Shown piece after piece: positions 1 to 6,354 of a stretch of 20,137 bases of DNA. The stretch is taken from assembly GCA_964457365.1 (NCBI GenBank), contig CAYWFP010000078.1:1-20137 (forward strand). Reading direction: 5' to 3'. Position 1 is the stretch's first letter; every line of letters starts with the position of its first letter. The position numbers and the translations under genes were made by a program. The notes beneath the pieces are model-generated. The model saw only the letters and a program-made list of their open reading frames with translations. It ran no database searches and was not told where the DNA came from. The DNA comes from CAYWFP01 sp964457365. GTDB taxonomy: Bacteria; Planctomycetota; SZUA-567.

Positions 1-82
1 GAGTTATCGTCAACTTCAACCGTACGCCTTCAGTATTTCTGGCGTTGTAGTACTAACGCTCTTCCTCGATACCGAAGGCCGC

Positions 83-1012
83 TTGCGCACGATCTGGCGG
101 TTTCTGCTTTTCGTTCTGGCGCTGGTGCTGGCGTTCGTTGTTTTTTATGTGTGCCTGAACGTCGTCGTGCTTGTCGCGGCGGCGATACATGATGATTCTT
201 TCCCGCTGTTGTATGCCGACGAGATATCCGTTCAGGTGCTTCTGACCTTGCCCACGCTCGCGATCATCGTGACGCTGGTCTTTCTCTTCCGCCGCTGGGT
301 GGACAGGCGCCGCATCCTGACGCTGGGCGTGGGCCAGCCGGTGGAGGGGTGGGCGGTTTCTCTCGGCGCGGGCGCGGCGCTCGGGGCGCTGCCGATCCTG
401 CTGCTGACGGGGATGCTGCTGGCGATCGGCTATTTTCAGTACGAAGGGCTGGCCGAAGAGACGCACATCGGCCTGCTGTTTCCTCTCTTCATTCTCGCCG
501 CCTTCGAGGAGGAGCTTCTCTGCCGCGGGTATCTGCTGCAGAACTTCGTCGATATCGGCAAGCCCTGGCTGGGCATGGTCCTCATCTCGCTCGTCTTCGC
601 GCTCCTGCACCTGCTCAACCCGCACGTGAGCGACAGTCCGCTGCCGATGGTGAACCTGTTTCTGGCCGGTATCCTCTTCTCGCAGGTCTATCTGATCACG
701 GGCACTCTCTGGTTCCCGACGGCGATGCACTTCGCCTGGAACTTCGTCCAGGGCGGCATCTTCGACATCCCCGTCAGCGGCCTGGAGACTCGCGGCTGGA
801 TCAAGCTGGACACGTCGTTTCACGGCGGCGAGATCCTGACCGGCGGCGAGTTCGGGCTGGAGGGTTCGGTGCTGGCGGTGGGGGTGCAACTGCTGCTGAT
901 GCTGGCGCTGGCCTTGTGGAGCCACGAATACGGCCGCCGCGCCAACCCCGCGCCGCCGCTGGCGCATCCGAAGAGGCGTGAGGAAGCCGAGGAGTCCGGC
1001 TATGTGGCGTGA
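83..1012 (+). CDS. CPBP-family intramembrane metalloprotease (copy 1; start unresolved, may extend left of window)
   Basis: This is an integral membrane protein of the CPBP/Abi (Rce1-like) family, which are putative intramembrane metal-dependent proteases. Three family motifs are visible: EExxxR (E143, E144, R148), FxxxH (F172, H176) and HxxxN (H216, N220). Multiple hydrophobic helices span the protein, starting at about residues 4-30. It is paralogous to the next gene; all three motifs fall at the same residue numbers. The TTG at 83 is the only usual start codon in the frame and has only a weak GAAGG upstream. The frame is open back to position 2, and the codons before the TTG read DTEGR, matching DETGR at the start of the paralogue, so the true start probably lies upstream or is non-canonical. 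The substrate is unknown. Family assignment is firm; the start is not. Confidence 0.8.
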   Translation: MRTIWRFLLFVLALVLAFVVFYVCLNVVVLVAAAIHDDSFPLLYADEISVQVLLTLPTLAIIVTLVFLFRRWVDRRRILTLGVGQPVEGWAVSLGAGAALGALPILLLTGMLLAIGYFQYEGLAEETHIGLLFPLFILAAFEEELLCRGYLLQNFVDIGKPWLGMVLISLVFALLHLLNPHVSDSPLPMVNLFLAGILFSQVYLITGTLWFPTAMHFAWNFVQGGIFDIPVSGLETRGWIKLDTSFHGGEILTGGEFGLEGSVLAVGVQLLLMLALALWSHEYGRRANPAPPLAHPKRREEAEESGYVA

Positions 1013-1886
1013 CGAAACCGGCCGTCTGCGCACGGTCTGGCGCGTGGGGATCTTCCTGACCCTGCTTGCTTGGGCGGCCTGGGGGCTGATGTACGGTTTC
1101 GCCTGGTTCCGGCACCTGGCTGGCATCGAATCGAAGGCCGCGCGACTGCTGCTCTACGCGTCGGCGGAGCTGCTGGCGGCGCTGGGGCTGGTGGCGCTGC
1201 TGCGGTTCCGTCTCGACCGGCGGAGCCTTGTTTCGCTCGGACTGGGCAGGCCGCTCGCGGGCTGGCGCGTGAGTCTGCTGGCCGGTGTGTTCGTTGGCCT
1301 GGCGCCGGTCGCGTTGCTGGCGGGGATCGTCCTGCTCGCGGGTGCGTACGGGATGGAACTGAACGGCGCGGAAGCGCTCTCTCACGCGGCGGCCTGGACG
1401 CCGGCGTTCGTTCTCGGAGCGTTCGTGGAGGAACTGCTCACGCGCGGATATCTGCTCAGGAATTTCGTCGAAGTGCGCCAAGTGGTTCTCGGCGTGATCG
1501 TTTCCTCGGCCGTCTTCGCCTTGTTTCATTTCCGTAATCCCGGCGTCCGCGACAGCCTCTGGCCGATGACGAATCTTCTTTTGGGCGGGGTGTTGCTGGC
1601 GCAGTTCTGCTTGCTGGCGCGGAACCTCTGGCTGCCGGTGGCGCTTCATTTCGGCTGGAATTTCTGCCAGGGCGTGGTGCTGGACATTCCCGTCAGCGGC
1701 CTGAAGATGGAGGGGCTGATCCACGTGGAGGCGCCGGGCGGCTGGCCCGACTGGGTCACGGGGGGCGCGTTCGGCCTCGAGGGCTCGGCCGTGGTCGCCA
1801 TGCTGCAGTTGATCCCGATTGCCGCGCTGGCGTGGTGGCTGGCGCGGCGGGGAAGGCTGAAAAAGGAGATGGTATGCGAGAAATGA
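1002..1886 (+). CDS. CPBP-family intramembrane metalloprotease (copy 2)
   Basis: This 294-residue membrane protein is the tandem paralogue of the gene before it. It has EExxxR (E143, E144, R148), FxxxH (F172, H176) and HxxxN (H216, N220), the expected metal-binding and catalytic set of CPBP proteases. Both copies share a conserved stretch after the third motif (DIPVSGL, then TGG-x-FGLEGS), so the similarity goes beyond the catalytic core. I chose ATG 1002 because GAGGAG at 989-994 sits 7 nt upstream; a GTG at 978 lacks such a site. The start overlaps the preceding stop by 11 nt, which suggests translational coupling. Physiological role and substrate are unknown; roles suggested for the family include prenyl-protein processing and peptide self-immunity. 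Confidence 0.88.
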   Translation: MWRDETGRLRTVWRVGIFLTLLAWAAWGLMYGFAWFRHLAGIESKAARLLLYASAELLAALGLVALLRFRLDRRSLVSLGLGRPLAGWRVSLLAGVFVGLAPVALLAGIVLLAGAYGMELNGAEALSHAAAWTPAFVLGAFVEELLTRGYLLRNFVEVRQVVLGVIVSSAVFALFHFRNPGVRDSLWPMTNLLLGGVLLAQFCLLARNLWLPVALHFGWNFCQGVVLDIPVSGLKMEGLIHVEAPGGWPDWVTGGAFGLEGSAVVAMLQLIPIAALAWWLARRGRLKKEMVCEK

Positions 1887-2260
1887 AATGCGTTGCATGT
1901 ATATTGTTTGTCGTTATCTACGCGAACTTTGTTAGCGCCGCCGAAGAACCGAATATCGATCAGGCGCAGAAGCGCATCGTCAGGGTCGCCATGCCGTTCC
2001 ATGCGGCGAATAAGATCCTGGAGGAGAAATACGGCGAAGGCGTCGTGGTTCTTCAGATTGCGCCTCCGAAAGATCGAGAAGGCATGCCGATGAGGCTAAG
2101 AACCTGGAAGGTGGACGAGAAACGCTATATCACACTGTTCTTTACAGAGACGAAGGACAACGAAATCGTGCAAAGGATCGCTTTATTCGCGCTTCCGACT
2201 GGCAGCAAGCAGGATGTGGTGCAGTTCAATGTGCGCGAGGTGGATATAGATAGCTTATGA
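1874..2260 (+). CDS. small secreted protein of unknown function
   Basis: This is a 128-residue protein with a clear Sec signal peptide: a short basic start, a hydrophobic core at about residues 8-17, and a likely cleavage after Val-Ser-Ala near residue 22. No lipobox is seen. The mature part is hydrophilic, of mixed charge, and looks like a small alpha/beta periplasmic domain; I do not recognise a family. ATG 1874 is preceded by AAGGAG at 1863-1868. It overlaps the end of the second CPBP gene by 13 nt, so it probably belongs to the same transcript. Its codon use is less GC-biased than that of its neighbours, which could mean more recent acquisition or relaxed selection. A link to the proteases (substrate or partner) is speculation from position alone. 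Confidence 0.75.
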   Translation: MREMKCVACILFVVIYANFVSAAEEPNIDQAQKRIVRVAMPFHAANKILEEKYGEGVVVLQIAPPKDREGMPMRLRTWKVDEKRYITLFFTETKDNEIVQRIALFALPTGSKQDVVQFNVREVDIDSL

Positions 2261-2316
2261 GCGATATTCGAATATGGTGTGACTGAGAGAGGAAACGAGA
2301 GGATTTCCAAAAAACG

Positions 2317-2345
2317 TTTGCACCGCCGAGCTTTTGTGATAGGAT
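2317..2345 (+). promoter_or_regulatory. candidate sigma70 promoter of the prs leader
   Basis: TTTGCA at 2317-2322 (4/6 to TTGACA) and TAGGAT at 2340-2345 (4/6 to TATAAT) are 17 bp apart. A TG one base before the -10 gives an extended -10 (TGA-TAGGAT). Transcription would begin near 2352, leaving about 205 nt of leader before prs. Read from sequence only. Confidence 0.4.
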
Positions 2346-2456
2346 TCCGGTTTTCCGCTCCGGCGGGAAGACAGACGAGTTGACGAACTTCCGGTTCCAC
2401 GGGGCGCGCTGACAGGCGCCTCCGGCAGCGTGAAACGCGCAGACGCGGTCGACTGG

Positions 2457-2491
2457 GGTTGACGCCGTCGCCGTATTGGCGATGCGGAACC
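2457..2491 (+). promoter_or_regulatory. candidate anti-terminator helix in the prs leader
   Basis: GGTT (2457-2460) can pair with AACC (2488-2491), CCG (2465-2467) with CGG (2485-2487), and TCGCC (2468-2472) with GGCGA (2478-2482). Together these form one interrupted helix of about 12 bp. Its 3' arm uses AACC, the first bases of the terminator's 5' arm, so this fold and the terminator exclude each other. GC-rich sequence easily forms alternative pairings, so this remains a hypothesis. Confidence 0.3.
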
Positions 2492-2524
2492 GGGACCGGC
2501 GTTGGCCGCCCGGTTTTTCGTTTT
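2488..2524 (+). terminator. intrinsic (Rho-independent) terminator upstream of prs
   Basis: AACCGGG (2488-2494) pairs perfectly with CCCGGTT (2509-2515). Inside it, CGGC (2497-2500) and GCCG (2505-2508) close a GTTG loop, with AC bulged. A T-rich tail follows directly: five Ts at 2514-2518, then CG, then four Ts. It lies only 33 nt before the prs start, so it either ends the upstream CPBP transcript or acts as an attenuator in the prs leader. Confidence 0.75.
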
Positions 2525-2557
2525 GGTGCCGCGCGGAGTTAGAGCGAGAGGAACGGC

Positions 2558-3487
2558 ATGCGCATCTTCACCGGCAACGCCCATCCCGAACTCGGCCACG
2601 CGATCTGCCGTCACCTGCAGGTGGACATGGGCCGCGCCGAGGTGGGGCGTTTCGCCGACGGCGAGACCAAGGTGCGCATCCTCGACGACGTCCGCGGGCT
2701 CGACTGCTTCATCGTCCAGCCGACCTGCGATCCGAGCAACCAGAACCTGATGGAACTGCTGATCATGGTCGACGCGCTGCGCCGCGCGAGCACCCGGCGC
2801 GTCACCGCGGTCATGCCCTACTTCGGCTACGCCCGGCAGGATCGCAAGCACGAGGGGCGCGTCCCGATCACCGCCAAGCTCGTGGCCAACCTCATCGTCG
2901 CCGCCGGCGTCGACCGCGTGCTCTGCATGGACCTGCACGCCTCGCAGATCCAGGGCTTCTTCGATATCCCGGTGGACCATCTCTTCTCCCTGCCGGTCAT
3001 CACCGACTACCTCCGTCTCAAGCGTATGGAGGAGCTGGTGGTGATGAGCCCGGATATCGGCAGCATCAAGATGGCCGACGCCTACGCGCGGCGTCTCGGC
3101 GGTTCGCTGGCGGTGGTGGAGAAGCGGCGCCTGAGCGATACCGAGGTGGAGATGGGCTACGTCATCGGCGACATCGAGGGCAAGAACGTCGTCATCGTCG
3201 ACGACATGATCTCCACCGCCGGCAGCATGGGCGGCGCGGTCCAGACCGCCCGCAAGCACGGCGCGGCGACGGTGACGGTGGCCTCGACGCACGGGCTCTT
3301 CTGCGGCAAGGCCTACGAAAACCTGCGCGCGGCCGCACCCGACGAGATCGTCGTCACCGACACGGTGCCGCAGGACGGCAGGCGCTCCGGGGACGTGAAC
3401 GTCACCGTTCTCTCGGTGGCGGAGCTTCTGGGCGAAGCGATCAGCCGCATCCACCGCAACAAATCGGTCAGCCTGTTGTTCGTCTGA
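2558..3487 (+). CDS. prs: ribose-phosphate pyrophosphokinase (PRPP synthetase)
   Basis: Makes phosphoribosyl pyrophosphate from ribose 5-phosphate and ATP, the precursor for purine, pyrimidine, His, Trp and NAD synthesis. The 309-residue length is typical for the class I cytosolic enzyme. Visible signatures include the ATP-site stretch around YARQDRK, the MDLHASQIQGFF block with catalytic His127, the KRR flexible-loop region (KRRLSDTEV), and the PRPP-binding loop VDDMISTAGS with D215, D216 and T220-S223. ATG 2558 follows GAGAGGA by 5 nt. Next downstream is rplY, as in many bacteria where prs-rplY-pth are adjacent. A terminator lies just upstream, so expression may be set by attenuation. Identification is secure. 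Confidence 0.97.
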   Translation: MRIFTGNAHPELGHAICRHLQVDMGRAEVGRFADGETKVRILDDVRGLDCFIVQPTCDPSNQNLMELLIMVDALRRASTRRVTAVMPYFGYARQDRKHEGRVPITAKLVANLIVAAGVDRVLCMDLHASQIQGFFDIPVDHLFSLPVITDYLRLKRMEELVVMSPDIGSIKMADAYARRLGGSLAVVEKRRLSDTEVEMGYVIGDIEGKNVVIVDDMISTAGSMGGAVQTARKHGAATVTVASTHGLFCGKAYENLRAAAPDEIVVTDTVPQDGRRSGDVNVTVLSVAELLGEAISRIHRNKSVSLLFV

Positions 3488-3499
3488 GAAACGTTCGGC

Positions 3500-3517
3500 G
3501 CGGCCGGCGACGGCCGC
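3500..3517 (+). other. GNRA hairpin between prs and rplY
   Basis: GCGGCCG (3500-3506) and CGGCCGC (3511-3517) form a perfect 7-bp stem capped by GCGA, a stable GNRA-type tetraloop. No T-tract follows, so it is more likely an mRNA stability or processing element, or a weak pause, than a terminator. Confidence 0.5.
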
Positions 3518-3540
3518 CGCAGCGAGAAGGAGAAACGCAA

Positions 3541-4182
3541 GTGGCGATGCTAAAAGTCAACAAGCGCGAGAGCACCGGCAAGTACGTCGCGTTCGACCTG
3601 CGCAAGCGGGGTATGCTCCCGGGCGTGATCTACGGCAAGGGCTTCGACAACCTGCCGCTGCAGCTCTCGCATCACGACCTGATCCAGCTCCTGCACAGCG
3701 GCGAGCGCTACATCGAGCTCGACATCGAAGGCACCACGCAGCCGGCGATCATCAAGTCGTTGCAGCACGGCAACTTCGGCGAGGAGATCCTGCACGTCGA
3801 CTTCGCCGCGGTTACCGCGACATCCATCGTTCAGGTCGAGGTCAGCCTCGAGTTCAAGGGCGAGGCGGCCGGGATTCAGGACGGCGGCATGGTCGAGGAA
3901 TCGCTCTACTCGGTCGAGATCGAGTGCCAGGCCAAGAACCTGCCGGAGAGCATCGTCGTGGACATCAGCGATCTCAAGGTCGACGACGTCTGGTACGTCA
4001 AGGACCTGCCGAAGTTCGAGGGGATTACTTATGTCACGGCCGAGGATATCGCCGTGGTGAGCTGCCATATCCCGATGGAAGTTGAGGAAGAGCCGGAAAC
4101 GCCGGCCGAGCCGATCGAGGGCGAGGCGCCCGAGGGCGAGGACGCCGCCGCGCCCGCGGAAGAACCGAAGAAGGAGGAATAG
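3541..4182 (+). CDS. rplY: 50S ribosomal protein L25 (Ctc/TL5 family)
   Basis: Binds 5S rRNA in the large ribosomal subunit. At 213 residues it is the long Ctc/TL5 form: an N-terminal L25 domain (about residues 5-95, with the RKRGMLPGVIYGKG region) and a C-terminal beta domain (about 100-183). An acidic, Glu/Pro-rich tail of about 30 residues ends in KKEE. I chose the GTG at 3541 because AAGGAG at 3527-3532 lies 8 nt upstream; the ATG at 3547 would leave 14 nt. The frame is open far upstream through prs, but that is a GC-rich shadow. Its TAG stop is directly followed, in the same frame, by the start of pth, and its last codons double as the pth ribosome binding site. Confidence 0.95.
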   Translation: MAMLKVNKRESTGKYVAFDLRKRGMLPGVIYGKGFDNLPLQLSHHDLIQLLHSGERYIELDIEGTTQPAIIKSLQHGNFGEEILHVDFAAVTATSIVQVEVSLEFKGEAAGIQDGGMVEESLYSVEIECQAKNLPESIVVDISDLKVDDVWYVKDLPKFEGITYVTAEDIAVVSCHIPMEVEEEPETPAEPIEGEAPEGEDAAAPAEEPKKEE

Positions 4183-4830
4183 CTGGCGCGCCAACGGAGG
4201 ATCGTCGTCGGCCTCGGCAATCCCGGGCCCGAATACGCGTCCACGCGCCACAACGTCGGCTTCCGTGTGCTGGACGCGCTGGCGCGCGAGGCGGGCGCGG
4301 CGTTTACGCGGCGCGGACGGATGCGGCTCTGGCGCGGCGATATCGCGGGAGTCGAAACGATTCTGCTCGAACCGCTGACGTATATGAACCTGGGCGGCGA
4401 GGCGGTGGCGGAGCTGCTCGCTTCGCTCGCGGAGGAGCCGCCGCTGGCGGACTTGCTGGTCGTCGCCGACGACGTGCACCTGCCGCTGGGGCGGATGCGT
4501 TTCCGCGCCGGCGGCAGCAGCGGCGGGCACAACGGGTTGGCCTCGGTCGAAGCGGCCCTGGCCAGCCGCGACTATCCGCGGCTGCGCGTCGGCGTCGGCA
4601 GCGGGACGGCGGTCGACGGAGAGGCGCTGATCGATTTCGTCCTCGGTCGTTTCGATGCCGTCGAGGAAACGGTGTTGGCCGAGGTGGTGCCGGCGGCGGC
4701 CGCGGCGGTGCGGTTGTGGCTGCGCGCGGACCTGGCCGCCTGTCAGGACCGGTATAACGGCTACCAGGCCCCCGCGGCGGTGCGGCGGGAGACGGAAGAA
4801 CGTGAAGATCCGCCCGGAGCGCGGGCGTAA
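4183..4830 (+). CDS. pth: peptidyl-tRNA hydrolase, with apparent CTG start
   Basis: Releases peptides from prematurely dissociated peptidyl-tRNA so the tRNA can be reused. Numbered from CTG 4183, the catalytic set is complete: N13 in GLGNPG, H23 in TRHNVGF, N69 in YMNLGG, D96 and N117 in GGHNGL. These match E. coli N10, H20, N68, D93 and N114. The only usual start codon near the N-terminus is a GTG at 4267, which would delete N13 and H23, so it cannot be right. The codon right after the in-frame rplY stop is CTG, and AAGGAGG at 4171-4177 lies 5 nt before it. The result is 215 residues, close to family size, with a slightly long charged tail. The start is inferred; identity is secure. Confidence 0.92.
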   Translation: MARQRRIVVGLGNPGPEYASTRHNVGFRVLDALAREAGAAFTRRGRMRLWRGDIAGVETILLEPLTYMNLGGEAVAELLASLAEEPPLADLLVVADDVHLPLGRMRFRAGGSSGGHNGLASVEAALASRDYPRLRVGVGSGTAVDGEALIDFVLGRFDAVEETVLAEVVPAAAAAVRLWLRADLAACQDRYNGYQAPAAVRRETEEREDPPGARA

Positions 4831-4846
4831 GGTTGGAGGAAACAGC

Positions 4847-5230
4847 GTGCAGAGACTCTACGAAGCGATGTTCATCGTCGACAGCAACAAGGCGCGGGAG
4901 AACTACGAGACGCTCGAAGCTGCGTGCCACCAGTGCATCACGCGCCACAACGGCGAGATCGTCCACTCGATCAAGTGGGACGACCGGCGCCTGGCCTATC
5001 TCATCGAGAAGGCCAGGCGCGGCACCTATATCCTCGTTCATTTTCACAGCGAGGGCGAGGCGATCGCGAAGATCGAACGCCAGGCACAGATCAACGAGGA
5101 CGTCCTGCGGGTGTTGATCATCGTCGACGAGGACGGGATCGAAACTACCACCGGCAGCGCCCGCGAGCGCGCCGAGGCCGCCACCAAGAGCGCCACCAAG
5201 GGCGCCACCAAGGGCGGCGAGGACGAGTAG
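4847..5230 (+). CDS. rpsF: 30S ribosomal protein S6
   Basis: A primary component of the small-subunit platform; it heterodimerises with S18, encoded two genes downstream. The S6 fold covers about residues 1-96, with the typical RLYEAMFIVDSN start and the WDDRRLAYLIEKARRGTYIL block. GTG 4847 is supported by GGAGGA at 4835-4840, 6 nt upstream. The protein has 127 residues; the last 25 or so form a low-complexity tail with three ATK(S/G) units and a GGEDE end. The order rpsF-ssb-rpsR-rplI is the widespread bacterial operon. The gap to pth is only 16 nt, so the two are probably cotranscribed and there is no room for the S6:S18-binding leader sometimes found before rpsF. Confidence 0.96.
   Translation: MQRLYEAMFIVDSNKARENYETLEAACHQCITRHNGEIVHSIKWDDRRLAYLIEKARRGTYILVHFHSEGEAIAKIERQAQINEDVLRVLIIVDEDGIETTTGSARERAEAATKSATKGATKGGEDE
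5180..5215 (+). repeat. 12-bp tandem microrepeat in the rpsF tail
   Basis: Three in-frame copies of GCCACCAAG-R-GC (5180-5191, 5192-5203, 5204-5215) encode ATKS-ATKG-ATKG. Copies 2 and 3 are identical, which suggests slippage. The repeat lies in the disordered C-terminal tail of S6. Confidence 0.85.
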
Positions 5231-5251
5231 AAGTGATCGCTCTCCGGAGTG

Positions 5252-5304
5252 CCGGCCGACAGTCGGCCGGAGCGAAAACTGTCGAGCGCCGCGTGCGGGG
5301 CGCT
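5252..5304 (+). other. two hairpins in the rpsF-ssb gap
   Basis: CCGGCCGA (5252-5259) pairs with TCGGCCGG (5263-5270) around a CAG loop. AGCGCC (5285-5290) pairs with GGCGCT (5299-5304) around 8 nt. No T-tract follows either. They fill most of the 93-nt gap before the ssb ribosome binding site, and may tune relative expression or mRNA processing. Confidence 0.5.
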
Positions 5305-5323
5305 AACGGAAGGAGACTGGACG

Positions 5324-5812
5324 ATGGCGGCGAATTTCAATCGCGTGATACTGGTCGGCAATCTCACCAGCGACCCCGAGTTGCGGTATACCCCGCAGCA
5401 GACGGCCGTGACGGATCTGCGCCTCGCGGTCAACACCCGCCGCGGCGGGCGCAACAGCGAGGCTCGGGATGAGACGCTCTTCATTGACGTCGTCGTCTGG
5501 GACCGCATGGCCGAGAACTGCAGCGAATACCTTTCCAAGGGGCGTTCGGTCCTGGTCGAGGGGCGCCTCAAGGAGGACAGCTGGGAGGATCGCGACGGCA
5601 ACAAGCGCAGCCGCATCCGCGTGGTCGCCAGCACCGTCCAGTTCCTCGGCGGGCGCGACGGCGGCAGCGGGGGCGGTGGTGGCGGCGGACGGCGGAGCCA
5701 GTCCCGTTCGCGCCCGGCCGACAATGATGCCGGCGAGGCGCCGCCCTTCGACGACAGCTACGGCGGTGACGGCGGTGACGGCGGGGACGGCGGCGAGGAG
5801 ATACCGTTTTAA
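5324..5812 (+). CDS. ssb: single-stranded DNA-binding protein
   Basis: Coats single-stranded DNA and recruits replication, recombination and repair proteins through its C-terminal tip. Residues 1 to about 110 are the OB fold (start NFNRVILVGNLTSDPELRYTP; core LFIDVVVWDRMAENCSEYLSKG). A Gly/Arg/Ser-rich linker and a Gly-Asp tail follow, ending in EEIPF, which matches the acidic -D/E-IPF tip that binds partner proteins. The start ATG 5324 has GGAAGGAG 8 nt upstream; a frame extension to 5249 has no ribosome binding site and runs through the hairpins. The length of 162 residues is normal. It lies between rpsF and rpsR as in many bacteria. Confidence 0.97.
   Translation: MAANFNRVILVGNLTSDPELRYTPQQTAVTDLRLAVNTRRGGRNSEARDETLFIDVVVWDRMAENCSEYLSKGRSVLVEGRLKEDSWEDRDGNKRSRIRVVASTVQFLGGRDGGSGGGGGGGRRSQSRSRPADNDAGEAPPFDDSYGGDGGDGGDGGEEIPF
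5762..5797 (+). repeat. 9-bp tandem repeat in the ssb tail
   Basis: Four units of GGCGGTGAC and close variants (5762-5770, 5771-5779, 5780-5788, 5789-5797) encode a Gly-Gly-Asp run just before the SSB tip. Units 1 and 2 are identical, so the linker length could vary by slippage. Confidence 0.85.
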
Positions 5813-6004
5813 CGTCGTGTCTGAAATCGGCGACAGGCTCGAAGACAGGAGCCGTTGAAGAGTTCCGAGGTAGGATCGCCCCGGCTCGGGGCAAGGAGGT
5901 GGCAGGCCGCCACCGCCGGAATCGCGAAGAGATGCGAGCGGTTGTTGCTCTGCTCGTGGGGCGCGATGAGGCGCGGGAGCGGTTTTGTCGTCATAGGAGA
6001 AACC
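5813..6004 (+). other. structured 192-nt leader before rpsR
   Basis: No gene is supported here. Two strong hairpins are visible: GCCCCG/CGGGGC around GCT (arms at 5878-5883 and 5887-5892), and GGTGGC (5898-5903) with GCCACC (5909-5914) around 5 nt. Between them lies AAGGAGGT (5893-5900), a full anti-16S match with no start codon at usable distance. The frame of rpsR is open back to a TTG at 5855, but the ribosome binding site at 5995 favours the shorter rpsR. Confidence 0.4.
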
Positions 6005-6226
6005 ATGGCCAAGGATTTCATCTCCCCCAACACGCGCTGCCGTTTCTGCGGCAAGGACGCGCCGATGGTGGACTACAAGGACGTCAACGTGCTGCAGAAG
6101 TTCGCCAGTCCGCAGGGCAAGATGTACGAGCGCAAGCGCAGCGGTCTCTGCGCGCGCGATCAGCGACGACTGGCCAAGGCGATCAAGCGCGCGCGGTTCT
6201 TGGCGCTGATGCGCTATACCGGCTGA
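6005..6226 (+). CDS. rpsR: 30S ribosomal protein S18
   Basis: Small-subunit platform protein that binds as a pair with S6. The 73-residue sequence contains the family core (VDYKDVNVLQKFASPQGK, then RRLAKAIKRARFLALMRY). It is a cysteine-containing form: a CxxC in TRCRFCGK near residues 12-15 and another Cys in SGLCARDQRR, which suggests a zinc-binding (C+) S18. The start ATG 6005 is supported by AGGAG at 5995-5999, 5 nt upstream. It sits between ssb and rplI in the usual order, but after a long structured 5' gap. Confidence 0.96.
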   Translation: MAKDFISPNTRCRFCGKDAPMVDYKDVNVLQKFASPQGKMYERKRSGLCARDQRRLAKAIKRARFLALMRYTG

Positions 6227-6354
6227 ATCCACGGCACGCGGCCGTCGCGTCTGCGTCTTCGGGCGCGCGGCCGGATTGTCGAGCCGGATCGGAGAGAGAC
6301 GCCATTGGCGAAGGCATTGAGTAGGGTCCGCTCGAGACGGGGCAGGAGGATGTT

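Noticed and set aside
2261..2456. A tRNA-Gln or other tRNA before prs, as found in some bacteria
   Set aside because: No acceptor stem or GTTCRANNC T-loop is present.
2459..2487. TTGACG at 2459 as a prs promoter
   Set aside because: No acceptable -10 follows at 16-18 bp, and transcription would begin inside the terminator stem.
2476..3540. Extension of rplY far upstream through prs
   Set aside because: The extension is Arg/Gly/His-rich noise in another frame of prs; AAGGAG plus GTG 3541 gives a normal L25.
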